A stretch of 15,811 nt of DNA from UBA1724 sp963611685 (GCA_963611685.1 CAVDSU010000039.1:1-15811); one strand, 5' to 3'; positions 1-6,779 are shown, counted from the first letter of the stretch. The notes: generated by a model not told the origin, from the sequence alone. A program made the numbers and translations.

Positions 1-324
1 AGCCGCGGAAGAGCGCCTGCGGCACCTTGCAGACTATCCACTAGCCACTAGTTGCTAGGCACTAAATAAGGCGGGGGCACGGGGGCGGCAGCCCTCCGTC
101 CTTTGGTTGGTTTTCGGCTAGGCAGAAGCGCTCCGGTGGAAGGCGCCGTTTCGGAGGCGGAAGCTTCCCGTACCGCCCCAACCGGGGCGGAAGAGCGCCT
201 GCGGCGCCTTGCAAACTAGCCACTAGCCACTTATAGCTAGGTACTAAACCGCCGGTAGGCGGAAGAGCGCCGTGCGGCGCCTTGCAGGCTAGCCACTAGC
301 CGCGAATTGCCGGGTGCGAATTTA
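1..324 (-). repeat. Left intergenic repeat block, three copies of a composite element
   Basis: No gene is seen here. Read on the minus strand, the fullest copy (about 110 down to 5) has three parts. First is a GC-rich arm beginning CCAACCAAAGGACGG. Second is a run of four degenerate heptamers of the TAGTGGC type (33-60 on plus). Third is a tail reading CTGCAAGGTGCCGCAGGCGC then TCTTCCGC. Shorter copies lacking the first arm lie at about 186-242 and 258-315, and the last has two decayed heptamers. The same element recurs in the opposite orientation at 6068-6680, and 80-106 is the exact reverse complement of 6068-6094 (27 bp). The function is unknown. A mobile non-coding repeat or a recombination substrate is possible. 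Confidence 0.85.
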
Positions 325-364
325 GCGCAACGGCGGCTCGCCTTGTTAGGGAGCCGCCGTGCGC
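325..364 (-). terminator. Stem-loop terminator after ilvC
   Basis: The arms 325-339 and 351-364 are complementary over 14 pairs with a single bulged A, around an 11-nt loop. The structure begins six bases past the ilvC stop codon on the minus strand. No strong T-run follows (GTTGCGCTAAATT), so it may work as a 3' stabilising hairpin or a weak terminator rather than a classical intrinsic terminator. Confidence 0.65.
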
Positions 365-370
365 AGGCGT

Positions 371-1390
371 TTACTTGGAGGCGCTATCGAGGTCCTGGTC
401 GTTCTTCCAGAGCATGCGTTCGCGCAGCTCCTTTCCGATGATTTCCATGGGGTGCTTGGCCAGGTTGTGCCGCATGCTGTTGAAGAAGGTGCGGCCATTC
501 TTGTTTTCGGCCATCCAGCGTCCGGCGAAGGTGCCGTTCTGGATGTCCTTGAGGACGGCGCGCATATTCGCCTTCACCACCTCGGGATCCAGCACGCGGG
601 GTCCGGAGACATACTCGCCGTATTCGGCGGTATCGGAGATGGAGTAGTTCATGGCCGCGATGCCGCCCTTGTTGATGAGGTCGACGATCAACTTCATTTC
701 GTGGATGCACTCGAAGTATGCGTTCTCGGGCTGGTATCCGGCCTCCACGAGGACCTCGAAGCCGCAGCGCATCAGGTCGGCCACGCCGCCGCAGATCACG
801 CACTGCTCGCCGAAGAGGTCGGTCTCGGTTTCCTCGTACATGGTGGTCTCCATGACGCCGGCGCGGGCGCCGCCGATGCCGGCGATGTATGCCAGGGCGG
901 TCTCCAGCGCCTTTCCGGTGGCATTCTGCTCCACGGCCACCAGGCAGGGCACGCCCTTGCCGGCCACGAACTGGCTGCGCACGGTATGACCGGGGCCCTT
1001 GGGAGCCGCCATGAAGACGTCGATGTCGGGGCGAGGCACGATCAGCTGGTAGCGGATATTGAAGCCGTGGGCGAAAGCGACGGCGTTTCCGGCCTCCAGA
1101 TAAGGCGCCACGGACTTCTTGTAGACCTCAGCGGCCACCTCGTCGTTCACCAGGATCATCACGATGTCGGCCCACTTGGAGGCGTCCTCCACAGTCATCA
1201 CCTTCAGGCCCGCGGCCTCGGCCTTGGGGATGGACTTGCTGCCGGGGCGCAGTCCCACGACCACGTCCTGTCCGGAGTCCTTCAGGTTCATGGCATGGGC
1301 ATGGCCCTGGGAGCCGAAGCCGATGATGGCGATCTTCTTGCCCTGCAGATTGTTGATGTCACAATCCTTCTCGTAGTACATTTTGGCCAT
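371..1390 (-). CDS. ilvC: Ketol-acid reductoisomerase (class I, NADP(H)-type)
   Basis: This enzyme converts acetolactate or acetohydroxybutyrate to the dihydroxy acid using NADPH and Mg2+. It is the second shared step of valine, leucine and isoleucine synthesis, in the cytosol. The 339-residue product has the usual class I length. It shows the Rossmann glycine motif GFGSQGHAHAMNLKDSG near residues 24-40, the cofactor loop LRPGSKS near 48-53, the metal-binding DLFGEQ segment, and ECIHEMKLIVDLI in the helical domain. The ATG is preceded by AAGGAGAAG, a clear ribosome binding site. It is the last gene of an ilvB-ilvN-ilvC operon and lies 63 nt after ilvN. The operon holds no ilvD, ilvE or leu genes in this window. 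The identification is secure. Confidence 0.98.
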   Translation of the reverse strand: MAKMYYEKDCDINNLQGKKIAIIGFGSQGHAHAMNLKDSGQDVVVGLRPGSKSIPKAEAAGLKVMTVEDASKWADIVMILVNDEVAAEVYKKSVAPYLEAGNAVAFAHGFNIRYQLIVPRPDIDVFMAAPKGPGHTVRSQFVAGKGVPCLVAVEQNATGKALETALAYIAGIGGARAGVMETTMYEETETDLFGEQCVICGGVADLMRCGFEVLVEAGYQPENAYFECIHEMKLIVDLINKGGIAAMNYSISDTAEYGEYVSGPRVLDPEVVKANMRAVLKDIQNGTFAGRWMAENKNGRTFFNSMRHNLAKHPMEIIGKELRERMLWKNDQDLDSASK

Positions 1391-1453
1391 TGTTGGTCTT
1401 CTCCTTGTTTGGGGGTGCTTGGGTTTTCTGCTGACTGGGAGGGCGCGTTTTTG

Positions 1454-2014
1454 CTACAGGAGATTCTTTCCGTAGTCGAACTCGCCCTTCATCTTGGTAT
1501 GATCGGAAATGGTTGCGGGGCCGCGTTCCAGGGAGACGATGCCGGTGCGCGCCATCTCCAGGATGCCGAATTCCTCCAGCATCTTCTGGAGCGCGCCGGC
1601 CTTCGCCTCCTGGCCAATGACCGCCAGAGTCAGGCATTCGGGGTGCATGTCCACCACCGAGGCGCGGAAGACGGAGGCCACCTCCAGGATCTTCGTCTGG
1701 CTTTCGCTGGAGGGCACCCGGACCTTGATGAGCATGAGCTCGCGCCGGACGCTGGGGCATTCGGTCAGGTCGGTGACGGAGTGCACGGTGATCTGCTTGC
1801 GCAGCTGGTTGCACAGCAGCCGTGCGCGTCCGTCGTCGGTGGTGGTCTCGATGGTGATGCGGGAGACGGAGGGGTCGTCGGTGGGTCCCACTGCCAGGGA
1901 GTCGATGTTGTATCCCTTTCGGGAGAAGAGCCGGGTGACCTGGCTGAGGACGCCGGCGGCGTTGTCCACCAGCACGGCCAGGGTATGTGTCTTCTGTTCT
2001 TCCGGAGTATTCAT
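1454..2014 (-). CDS. ilvN: Acetolactate synthase small (regulatory) subunit
   Basis: This is the regulatory subunit of acetohydroxyacid synthase. It binds the large subunit, stimulates it and confers feedback inhibition, typically by valine. The 186-residue product begins with an ACT domain, about residues 10-80: HTLAVLVDNAAGVLSQVTRL, then the GYNIDSLAVG segment. A C-terminal ALS_ss_C-type domain follows. The length is slightly above the usual 160-175 residues. The ATG follows AAGGGAGAAG at good spacing, and the gene starts 19 nt after the ilvB stop, consistent with one transcript. By sequence it could equally be named ilvH. The role is certain. Confidence 0.96.
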   Translation of the reverse strand: MNTPEEQKTHTLAVLVDNAAGVLSQVTRLFSRKGYNIDSLAVGPTDDPSVSRITIETTTDDGRARLLCNQLRKQITVHSVTDLTECPSVRRELMLIKVRVPSSESQTKILEVASVFRASVVDMHPECLTLAVIGQEAKAGALQKMLEEFGILEMARTGIVSLERGPATISDHTKMKGEFDYGKNLL

Positions 2015-2033
2015 GGTGTCTTCTCCCTTGGGG

Positions 2034-3746
2034 CTAGTTGACCAGGAAATCGGTGATGCTGCGGCGGCCGGCGCAGACCATGGGCCGCACCATCTCGTCC
2101 TTCTGGATGGCGCATTCGATCACGAAGCCCCTCTTGGCCTCCAGGGCCTCGTGGAGCGCCTGCGAGAGCTGTTCCTCGGTGCAGACGCGCCGGCCCTCCA
2201 GGCCGTATGCCTCCGCCAGGCGGACGAAATCGGGCCCGCGGTGGTCCAGATTGGTCTGGCTGTAGCGCTTGTCGTAGCAGAGCGTCTGCCACTGGCGCAC
2301 CATTCCGAGCGTCTGGTTATTGAAGAGGATGGTGATGATGGGGAGCTTATAGAACTCCTCGGTAGCCAGCTCGTTGCAGTTCATGCGGAAGCTCCCGTCG
2401 CCGGTGACATGGATCACGGTCTTGTCGGGGTGGGCGGCCTTTGCGCCGATGGCGGCGCCCAGTCCGAAGCCCATGGTCCCGAAGCCGCCGCTGGTGATGA
2501 GCTGTCCGGGGTAGTCGAAGAGGAAGTTCTGGATGCACCACATCTGGTGCTGTCCCACGTCGGTGGTCACGATGGTATCCTGGGGCATGATGCGTCGGAC
2601 GGCGTCGCAGACCTGCCGGGGATTCAGGGTATCTCCGGAGACGGGGTACTGTGGCTGGCGAGGCAGCGAAAAGACCTTCTCCTTCCATTCGGAGTGGTGG
2701 CAGGGCTCGATGCGCTCCAGGAGCAGCGAGAGCACCCGCCGGGCGTCGCCCACGATATGGTGGTCGGTCTGCACATTCTTGTCGATCTCGGAGCGGTCGA
2801 TGTCGATCTGCACCACCTTCGCCTGCTTCGCAAAAGACGCCGGATCCAATGCCACGCGGTCGGAGAAGCGGCATCCCACGGCGATGAGCAGGTCGCAGTT
2901 TTCCACGGCGGAGTTCGATGCCTGCGAGCCGTGCATTCCCACCATTCCGGTGGAGAGCGGGTGTTTTCCGGGGATTCCGCCGGCGCCCATGACGGTGAAA
3001 GCGGAGGGCGCGTCCAGTCGTTCGGCGAATTCGACGAACTCCTTCTGGGCGCGGGAGAGCACCACGCCGCCGCCGCAGATCAGGAAGGGGCGCCTTGCCT
3101 CCAGCGCCATCCGCGCCAGGATCTCCAGGTCCTCCTGGTCGGGTTCCGGCGGATGGAAATTCTGGCTGGCGCGGTGGATCAGCGAGGCCAGTCCGCCGTG
3201 GGTCACATGCTGTTCCTTGGGGAGGGGCTCGAATTCCGTGGAAGCCAGGGTCACGTCCTTCTGGATATCCACCAGCACGGGGCCGGGCCGTCCGCTGCAG
3301 GCGATGGCGAAGGCCTGTCGGAGGGTATCGGCCAGGTCCTCCACGCGCTTCACCAGGAAGGCGCTCTTGGTGATGGGCATGGCGATGCCGGTCATGTCCA
3401 CTTCCTGGAAGGAGTCCTTTCCGATGAGGTTTCCGGAGACATTGCAGGTCAGGAAGACCACGGGGGAGGAATCCAGGTATGCGGTGGCGATGCCGGTGGT
3501 CAGATTTGCCGCGCCGGGTCCGCTGGTGGCCATGCAGACGCCCACCCGGCCCGTGCTGCGGGCATAGCCGTCCGCCGCATGGGCGGCGCCCTGCTCGTGG
3601 CTGGTCAGGATATGGCGGATGCGGTCCTTGTAGCTCAGCAGCTCGTCGTAGACATTCAAGATGGTGGCTCCGGGATAGCCGAAGACGGTGTCCACGCCCT
3701 GTTCGAGGAGACACTCCACCACAATTTTAGCGCCGGTGCATTTCAT
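2034..3746 (-). CDS. ilvB: Acetolactate synthase large (catalytic) subunit
   Basis: This thiamine-diphosphate enzyme condenses pyruvate with pyruvate or 2-oxobutyrate, the first committed step of branched-chain amino acid synthesis. The 570-residue protein has the full three-domain plan. The N-terminal PYR domain has GYPGA and the catalytic Glu51 in SHEQGAAHAADGYAR. A central FAD-type domain follows. The C-terminal PP domain has the GDGSFRMNCNELA segment and the closing NN, which bind ThDP and Mg2+. I chose the ATG at 3746 because homology starts immediately (MKCTGAKIVVECL). An in-frame TTG at 3992 would add 82 low-complexity residues and run through a terminator-like hairpin. No Shine-Dalgarno sequence precedes 3746. 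It is the first gene of the ilv operon. Confidence 0.97.
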   Translation of the reverse strand: MKCTGAKIVVECLLEQGVDTVFGYPGATILNVYDELLSYKDRIRHILTSHEQGAAHAADGYARSTGRVGVCMATSGPGAANLTTGIATAYLDSSPVVFLTCNVSGNLIGKDSFQEVDMTGIAMPITKSAFLVKRVEDLADTLRQAFAIACSGRPGPVLVDIQKDVTLASTEFEPLPKEQHVTHGGLASLIHRASQNFHPPEPDQEDLEILARMALEARRPFLICGGGVVLSRAQKEFVEFAERLDAPSAFTVMGAGGIPGKHPLSTGMVGMHGSQASNSAVENCDLLIAVGCRFSDRVALDPASFAKQAKVVQIDIDRSEIDKNVQTDHHIVGDARRVLSLLLERIEPCHHSEWKEKVFSLPRQPQYPVSGDTLNPRQVCDAVRRIMPQDTIVTTDVGQHQMWCIQNFLFDYPGQLITSGGFGTMGFGLGAAIGAKAAHPDKTVIHVTGDGSFRMNCNELATEEFYKLPIITILFNNQTLGMVRQWQTLCYDKRYSQTNLDHRGPDFVRLAEAYGLEGRRVCTEEQLSQALHEALEAKRGFVIECAIQKDEMVRPMVCAGRRSITDFLVN

Positions 3747-3811
3747 AAACTGTTGGGAAGGGGGGAGAGGGTCGTTTTTGGGAAAGGATTCGGAGTTGTG
3801 TGCGGGAAACG

Positions 3812-3849
3812 AAAAAAGCCCCGCAGTCTTATGATGGACCGAAGGGCTT
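3812..3849 (-). terminator. Terminator-like hairpin in the ilvB leader (putative attenuator)
   Basis: Read on the minus strand, AAGCCC (3849-3844) pairs with GGGCTT (3821-3816), and T residues continue to 3812. Inside the outer stem, CGGTC and GACTG form a second five-pair helix (one G-U) around an eight-base loop. The hairpin ends 65 nt before the ilvB ATG, and no minus-strand gene upstream needs terminating. This is therefore best read as a premature terminator in the ilvB 5' leader. No T-box consensus was recognised. An 18-codon ORF upstream (4051-3995) has only modest Val/Leu content, so the sensing mechanism is open. Confidence 0.55.
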
Positions 3850-4049
3850 CTTCTTTTTCCTGGCTCCCCGCTTGAGGAAACCGGATCTTCTCGGAATTTT
3901 AATGGCTGACTTCTTTTTCCTTCAGAGTCGGCGCTTCGTCCACAGCAAATTTTCTTCGCGTTGCCGGAGGGCCGTCTGGCGCCGTCCCGCAACGCTATCT
4001 AACCGCGACGTAAAGTCGGAAGAAAACCTGGTTGGCGAAGGAGAATCGC

Positions 4050-4319
4050 ATGATTCAGAGAAAAAGTGGAGTCGCAAAGAGAGGGAAAACGGTTGTCTCC
4101 CTTTGGAAAACGCCGCATACTATAAGCGCCCTTCTGCGTTTTTCGTCCACGCGCAAAGAAAAACCGCAAAAAGGCGCGGCGGGTGCGAATGCGGGGGGAT
4201 GGGAAAGTCCGGGAGTCCTTGGGAATCTCTGGGCGTCCTGGGGGAATTTCGGGGGTATGGGGAGGGTGGTCGGTATAGTATTTCCCCGCGTCACCCACCT
4301 TTTACGGAGGAAACCATGA
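4050..4319 (+). CDS. Doubtful 89-residue ORF overlapping the comM start
   Basis: The ATG is preceded by AAGGAG at six-base spacing, and the stop overlaps the comM start as ATGA, both typical of a real cistron. Against it, the product is low-complexity and resembles nothing I recognise: a basic N-terminus, then a Gly/Trp-rich part. The second half is written across G-tracts repeating every 10 bp, a period that does not fit codons. It may be a translated leader coupled to comM, or chance. Confidence 0.2.
   Translation: MIQRKSGVAKRGKTVVSLWKTPHTISALLRFSSTRKEKPQKGAAGANAGGWESPGVLGNLWASWGNFGGMGRVVGIVFPRVTHLLRRKP
4119..4124 (-). promoter_or_regulatory. Candidate -10 box of the ilv operon promoter
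   Basis: TATAGT reads on the minus strand in the ilvB upstream region. TGGACG lies about 19 nt upstream as a weak -35 match. It would give an ilvB leader of roughly 365 nt, long enough to contain the attenuator-like hairpin. This is sequence matching only, with no further support. Confidence 0.3.
4193..4267 (+). promoter_or_regulatory. Phased G-tract array, potential G-quadruplex
   Basis: A G6 run at 4193-4198 is followed by G-runs whose first bases sit at 4201, 4211, 4221, 4231, about 4240 and 4251, then by GGGG and GGG. The loops between runs are one to seven bases, so the segment satisfies the usual quadruplex pattern several times over. The 10-bp period matches the DNA helical repeat. 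The array lies directly upstream of a TATAGT box (4274-4279) that may be the comM -10. Confidence 0.5.
4274..4279 (+). promoter_or_regulatory. Candidate -10 box of the comM promoter
   Basis: TATAGT on the plus strand would place the start of transcription near 4286 and give a leader of about 30 nt containing the strong ribosome binding site GGAGGAA. No -35 match is seen, because that position is occupied by the G-tract array. Confidence 0.35.
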
Positions 4320-5878
4320 TCACTCGCACCATCAGCGGCACCATACAGGGCGTGGAGGTCCAGACAGTCGAGATCGAGGTCAATGCCTTTGACCAGAAGT
4401 CCCGGGATCCCACGGAACAGCCGCACTTCAACTTGATTGGCCTGCCGGACGCCGCCGTCCGCGAGAGCCGCGACCGCGTCCGGACGGCGCTGGCAATGAA
4501 TGGCGTCGCCATGCCCACGGGAGTCACCACCGTGAATCTGGCGCCGGCGGCGTTGCGGAAGACCGGCGGGCTCTACGATTTGCCCATCGCGCTATGCCTG
4601 TGCGCCTACCGTCGGCAATTGCCGGCGGAGGTCTTGGCGGAGACCATGGTGGTGGGGGAGCTCTCCCTGAATGGCGAGCTGCGGGGGATTCGTGGCGCGC
4701 TGCCGCTTGCCATGCACGCCAAGGGCCTGGGGTTGAAGCAGATGGTCCTCCCCATGGAAAATGCCCGCGAGGCGGCGGTCTCCGGCATGAGGGTCTATGG
4801 CGCGCGCTCCCTCCCCGAGGCCCGCGACATCCTCTCGCGCCTGGCGGAGGCGCAGCCCGTGACGGTGGATGTGGGGGAGCTCTTCCGAAAATCCGTCCAT
4901 GCGCGGCTGGACTTCCGGGACGTGAAGGGTCAGGCCACCGCCAAGCGCGCGCTCCTCATTGCGGCGGCCGGCAACCACAATGTGCTCATGGTGGGGCAGC
5001 CCGGCGTGGGAAAGAGCCTCATCGCGAACCGCATTCCCGGAATCCTCCCGCCCATGACCCTCCAGGAGTCCATGGAGGTCACGCGGATCTACAGCATCGC
5101 CGGGCTGCTCCAGGAGGCCAATGGCGGGCTGGTGGTGGACCGTCCCTTCCGGGCGCCCCACCACACCATCTCCGACGCGGGACTCCTGGGCGGCGGCATC
5201 GGGCTCCCCCGCCCCGGAGAGGTGACCCTGGCACACCGCGGAGTGCTCTTCCTGGACGAAATGCCGGAGTTCCGTCGCAATACCCTGGAGACCCTCCGGC
5301 AGCCCATGGAAAACGGGAGCGTGACCCTCGCGCGCTCCGGGGGATCCTTCACCTTCCCCGCACGATTCATGATGGTGGCCGCCATGAACCCCTGCCCCTG
5401 CGGATACTACGGCTCCCCAGACCACCAATGCCACTGCTCCCCACAACAGGTCCTCTCCTACCGCGGAAGAGTCTCCGGCCCCATGATGGACCGATTCGAC
5501 CTCCACCTGGAAGTGCCGCCACTGCCCCAGGAGGTCCTCCTGAGCGCACACCAGGGACCCTCCTCACAGGCCTTCCGCGAAAAGGTCCTGGAGGCACGAA
5601 ACCGACAGCTCTTCCGCTACAAGGAAACCACGATTCCCGACAACGCCGGCGTACAGGGAGTGGCACTCGATCAATTCTGCGCCCTCGACGACGCCGGAAA
5701 GAACTTCATGAAAATCGCCCTGGAAGCAAAACACCTCTCCGCACGATCCTACGACAGAATCCTCCGCGTGGCACGGACCTGCGCCGATCTCAATGGACAC
5801 GAAAACATCTCCGCCGAAGAACTCGCCGAGGCCTGCCAATACCGCTCCCTGGACCAAACCCCACAGGATCTCTGGTAG
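4316..5878 (+). CDS. comM: YifB/ComM-family Mg-chelatase-like AAA+ ATPase
   Basis: ComM is a hexameric AAA+ helicase that promotes branch migration during natural transformation. Related YifB proteins are widespread, often with no assigned role. The 520-residue product has the N-terminal ChlI-like domain (NLIGLPDAAVRESRDRVRTA, residues 39-58), Walker A GQPGVGKS at 227-234, PFRAPHHTIS near 277-286 and Walker B LFLDE at 311-315. It also has the NPCPCGYYG cysteine motif near 358-366 with further CHC residues, and the C-terminal Mg-chelatase helical domain (LSARSYDRILRVARTCADL). The ATG at 4316 follows ACGGAGGAAACC, a strong ribosome binding site, whereas the longer reading frame to 3800 shows no homology. 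The gene stands alone, diverging from ilvB. Its 3' third becomes noticeably G-poor on the coding strand. The family is certain, but the transformation role is inferred. Confidence 0.95.
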   Translation: MITRTISGTIQGVEVQTVEIEVNAFDQKSRDPTEQPHFNLIGLPDAAVRESRDRVRTALAMNGVAMPTGVTTVNLAPAALRKTGGLYDLPIALCLCAYRRQLPAEVLAETMVVGELSLNGELRGIRGALPLAMHAKGLGLKQMVLPMENAREAAVSGMRVYGARSLPEARDILSRLAEAQPVTVDVGELFRKSVHARLDFRDVKGQATAKRALLIAAAGNHNVLMVGQPGVGKSLIANRIPGILPPMTLQESMEVTRIYSIAGLLQEANGGLVVDRPFRAPHHTISDAGLLGGGIGLPRPGEVTLAHRGVLFLDEMPEFRRNTLETLRQPMENGSVTLARSGGSFTFPARFMMVAAMNPCPCGYYGSPDHQCHCSPQQVLSYRGRVSGPMMDRFDLHLEVPPLPQEVLLSAHQGPSSQAFREKVLEARNRQLFRYKETTIPDNAGVQGVALDQFCALDDAGKNFMKIALEAKHLSARSYDRILRVARTCADLNGHENISAEELAEACQYRSLDQTPQDLW

Positions 5879-5965
5879 ACAAAACACCCCACCCAACCCC
5901 AACGCATCCCACGGACACAAAACACAGAACACCCCGAGACACACCCAGCAAAAACGCCACCGGAT
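5879..5965 (+). promoter_or_regulatory. C/A-rich, G/T-poor stretch after comM, rut-like
   Basis: Counting 5881-5940 gives 28 C, 25 A, 6 G and 1 T. Such C-rich, G-poor unstructured RNA is what the Rho termination factor binds. The stretch begins at the comM stop codon and leads into the hairpin at 5987-6014, so a Rho loading site or a combined termination region is plausible. Confidence 0.4.
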
Positions 5966-5986
5966 TTTTGCCGTTTTGCCCTGGAG

Positions 5987-6014
5987 AAGCAAACGCTAGG
6001 TTTTGCTTTTTTTT
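5987..6014 (+). terminator. Intrinsic terminator downstream of comM
   Basis: AAGCAAA (5987-5993) pairs with TTTGCTT (6002-6008) around an eight-base loop and runs straight into an eight-base T tract (6007-6014). The stem is short and AT-rich, so strength is uncertain, but position and T-run fit termination of the comM transcript. Confidence 0.6.
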
Positions 6015-6138
6015 CCTCCTACTTTTCCCTAAAGTGCCCTGATGCCTCCTCTTCTACAGGAGAATATCCAAAGGACGGAGGGCTGCCGCCCCCGCACCCC
6101 TGCTTGAGTACTTAGCAGGTTAGCGGCTAGCGGCTACT

Positions 6139-6158
6139 CTGCGGGCGCTTGCCCGCAG
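6139..6158. repeat. Perfect 8-bp hairpin in the repeat block
   Basis: CTGCGGGC and GCCCGCAG flank a four-base loop GCTT. The hairpin directly follows a four-heptamer module and directly precedes another (6157-6184). Confidence 0.7.
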
Positions 6159-6184
6159 GTAGTAGGGAGAAGGGAGTAGGGAGT
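6157..6184 (+). repeat. Four-heptamer module of the AGGGAGT type
   Basis: The units are AGGTAGT, AGGGAGA, AGGGAGT, AGGGAGT. The same family recurs at 7703-7730 beyond the methyltransferase gene, again with four units. Confidence 0.75.
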
Positions 6185-6274
6185 AAGTTAAAGCGGTGCC
6201 GCAGGCGCTCTTCCGCCGCTGGTGCGGCGGCGAATGCGGGCGCCCCGTGCCCCCGCCTACTGGCGATACGCCGT

Positions 6275-6411
6275 ACCGCCTTCGAAAGCGCTGTTAGCCC
6301 AAGACGGTTCTTCCCTAGATGGCTACCCAAAGGACGGGGACTGCCGCCCCCGTGCCCCCCGAATTAGTACTTAGCAGGTTAGCGGCTAGTGGCTAGTTTG
6401 CAAGGTGCCGC
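6275..6411 (+). repeat. 137-bp perfect direct repeat, copy 1
   Basis: Identical base by base to 6520-6656, with a 245-bp offset. It spans a CCGCCTTCGAAAGCGC segment, the CCAAAGGACGG arm, the heptamer run and TGCAAGGTGCCGC. Complete identity in non-coding DNA points to recent duplication or gene conversion. Confidence 0.95.
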
Positions 6412-6419
6412 AGGCGCCA

Positions 6420-6439
6420 GCGGCGCAATAATGCGCCGC
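6420..6439. repeat. Perfect 8-bp hairpin in the repeat block
   Basis: GCGGCGCA and TGCGCCGC flank the loop ATAA. It occurs only between composite copies at 6370 and 6444 and is absent from the second 137-bp copy. Confidence 0.7.
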
Positions 6440-6519
6440 AAGTCCCTAGTAATTAGTGGCTAGTGGCTAGTCTGCAAGGCGCCGCAGGCGCTCTTCCGCC
6501 GCTGGTGCGGTGGTACGGC

Positions 6520-6656
6520 ACCGCCTTCGAAAGCGCTGTTAGCCCAAGACGGTTCTTCCCTAGATGGCTACCCAAAGGACGGGGACTGCCGCCCCCGTGC
6601 CCCCCGAATTAGTACTTAGCAGGTTAGCGGCTAGTGGCTAGTTTGCAAGGTGCCGC
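6520..6656 (+). repeat. 137-bp perfect direct repeat, copy 2
   Basis: Second copy of the repeat at 6275-6411. The two diverge immediately outside these limits (CTACGCTC here against AGGCGCC in copy 1). Confidence 0.95.
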
Positions 6657-6686
6657 CTACGCTCTTCCGCCTACCGGCGGTGCTTA

Positions 6687-6705
6687 GCGCGCCAATTGGG
6701 CGCGC
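6687..6705. repeat. Hairpin upstream of the methyltransferase
   Basis: GCGCGCC and GGCGCGC flank a five-base loop AATTG, giving a near-palindrome about 75 bp upstream of the methyltransferase start. It could be an operator or a repeat remnant. There is no further evidence. Confidence 0.45.
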
Positions 6706-6738
6706 AATCGGCGCACGCCCACTGCAAAGTGGCCACAC

Positions 6739-6773
6739 TTCCTCCTTCCTCCTTCCTCCTTCCTCCTTTTTTT
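6739..6773 (+). repeat. (TTCCTCC)4-T7 heptamer repeat before the methyltransferase
   Basis: Four perfect TTCCTCC units are followed by seven T. It is the exact reverse complement of 15776-15810. It ends six bases before the methyltransferase ATG, in the place where a ribosome binding site would be expected, and instead offers the anti-Shine-Dalgarno-like sequence CCTCC. Confidence 0.9.
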
Positions 6774-6779
6774 GCATCC

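Larger units (their letters stand above)
3747..4315. other. Divergent intergenic region between ilvB and comM
   Basis: This 569-bp region must hold the start signals for both the minus-strand ilv operon and plus-strand comM. It contains the ilvB leader hairpin (3812-3849) and TATAGT boxes on both strands: 4124-4119 on minus and 4274-4279 on plus. It also contains phased G-tracts (4193-4267) and the comM ribosome binding site ACGGAGGAAACC just before 4316. Two small ORFs (4050-4319 plus, 4051-3995 minus) are possible but unrecognised. Confidence 0.6.
6068..6680 (+). repeat. Right intergenic repeat block, about four composite elements
   Basis: No gene is seen between 6015 and 6779. This block repeats the element of 1-324 in the opposite orientation. 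Its parts are a CCAAAGGACGG GC-rich arm (6068, 6328, 6573), four heptamers ending in GGCTAGT GGCTAGT (6111-6138, 6370-6397, 6444-6471, 6615-6642), and a TGCAAGGTGCCGC to GCTCTTCCGCC tail. Two perfect hairpins sit within it, at 6139-6158 and 6420-6439. Sequence divergence among copies shows that several are old, but two are identical over 137 bp. Confidence 0.88.

Noticed and set aside
1..324. CRISPR array
   Set aside because: The repeats are composite, diverged and unevenly spaced, with no uniform spacers and no cas genes in the window.
359..2041. Long plus-strand ORF of 560 codons across ilvC and ilvN
   Set aside because: It is antisense to two unmistakable ilv genes and its His/Gly/Asp/Leu-rich product is the usual mirror of GC-rich codons. 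No family resemblance.
1509..3875. Plus-strand ORF of 788 codons opposite ilvN and ilvB
   Set aside because: Antisense to ilvN and ilvB, with low-complexity composition and no recognisable domain.
3747..3992. N-terminal extension of IlvB from a TTG at 3992
   Set aside because: The 82 extra residues show no conservation pattern and the extension runs through a terminator-like hairpin. Family homology starts at the ATG at 3746.
3861..4120. T-box riboswitch before ilvB
   Set aside because: I looked for the T-box consensus and specifier architecture on the minus strand and did not find them.
6149..6367. Small ORFs within the right repeat block
   Set aside because: They translate repeat sequence, lack ribosome binding sites and change frame between repeat copies.
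6068..6680. Insertion sequence or transposon
   Set aside because: No transposase ORF, no terminal inverted repeats with target duplications. The block is made of short non-coding repeats.
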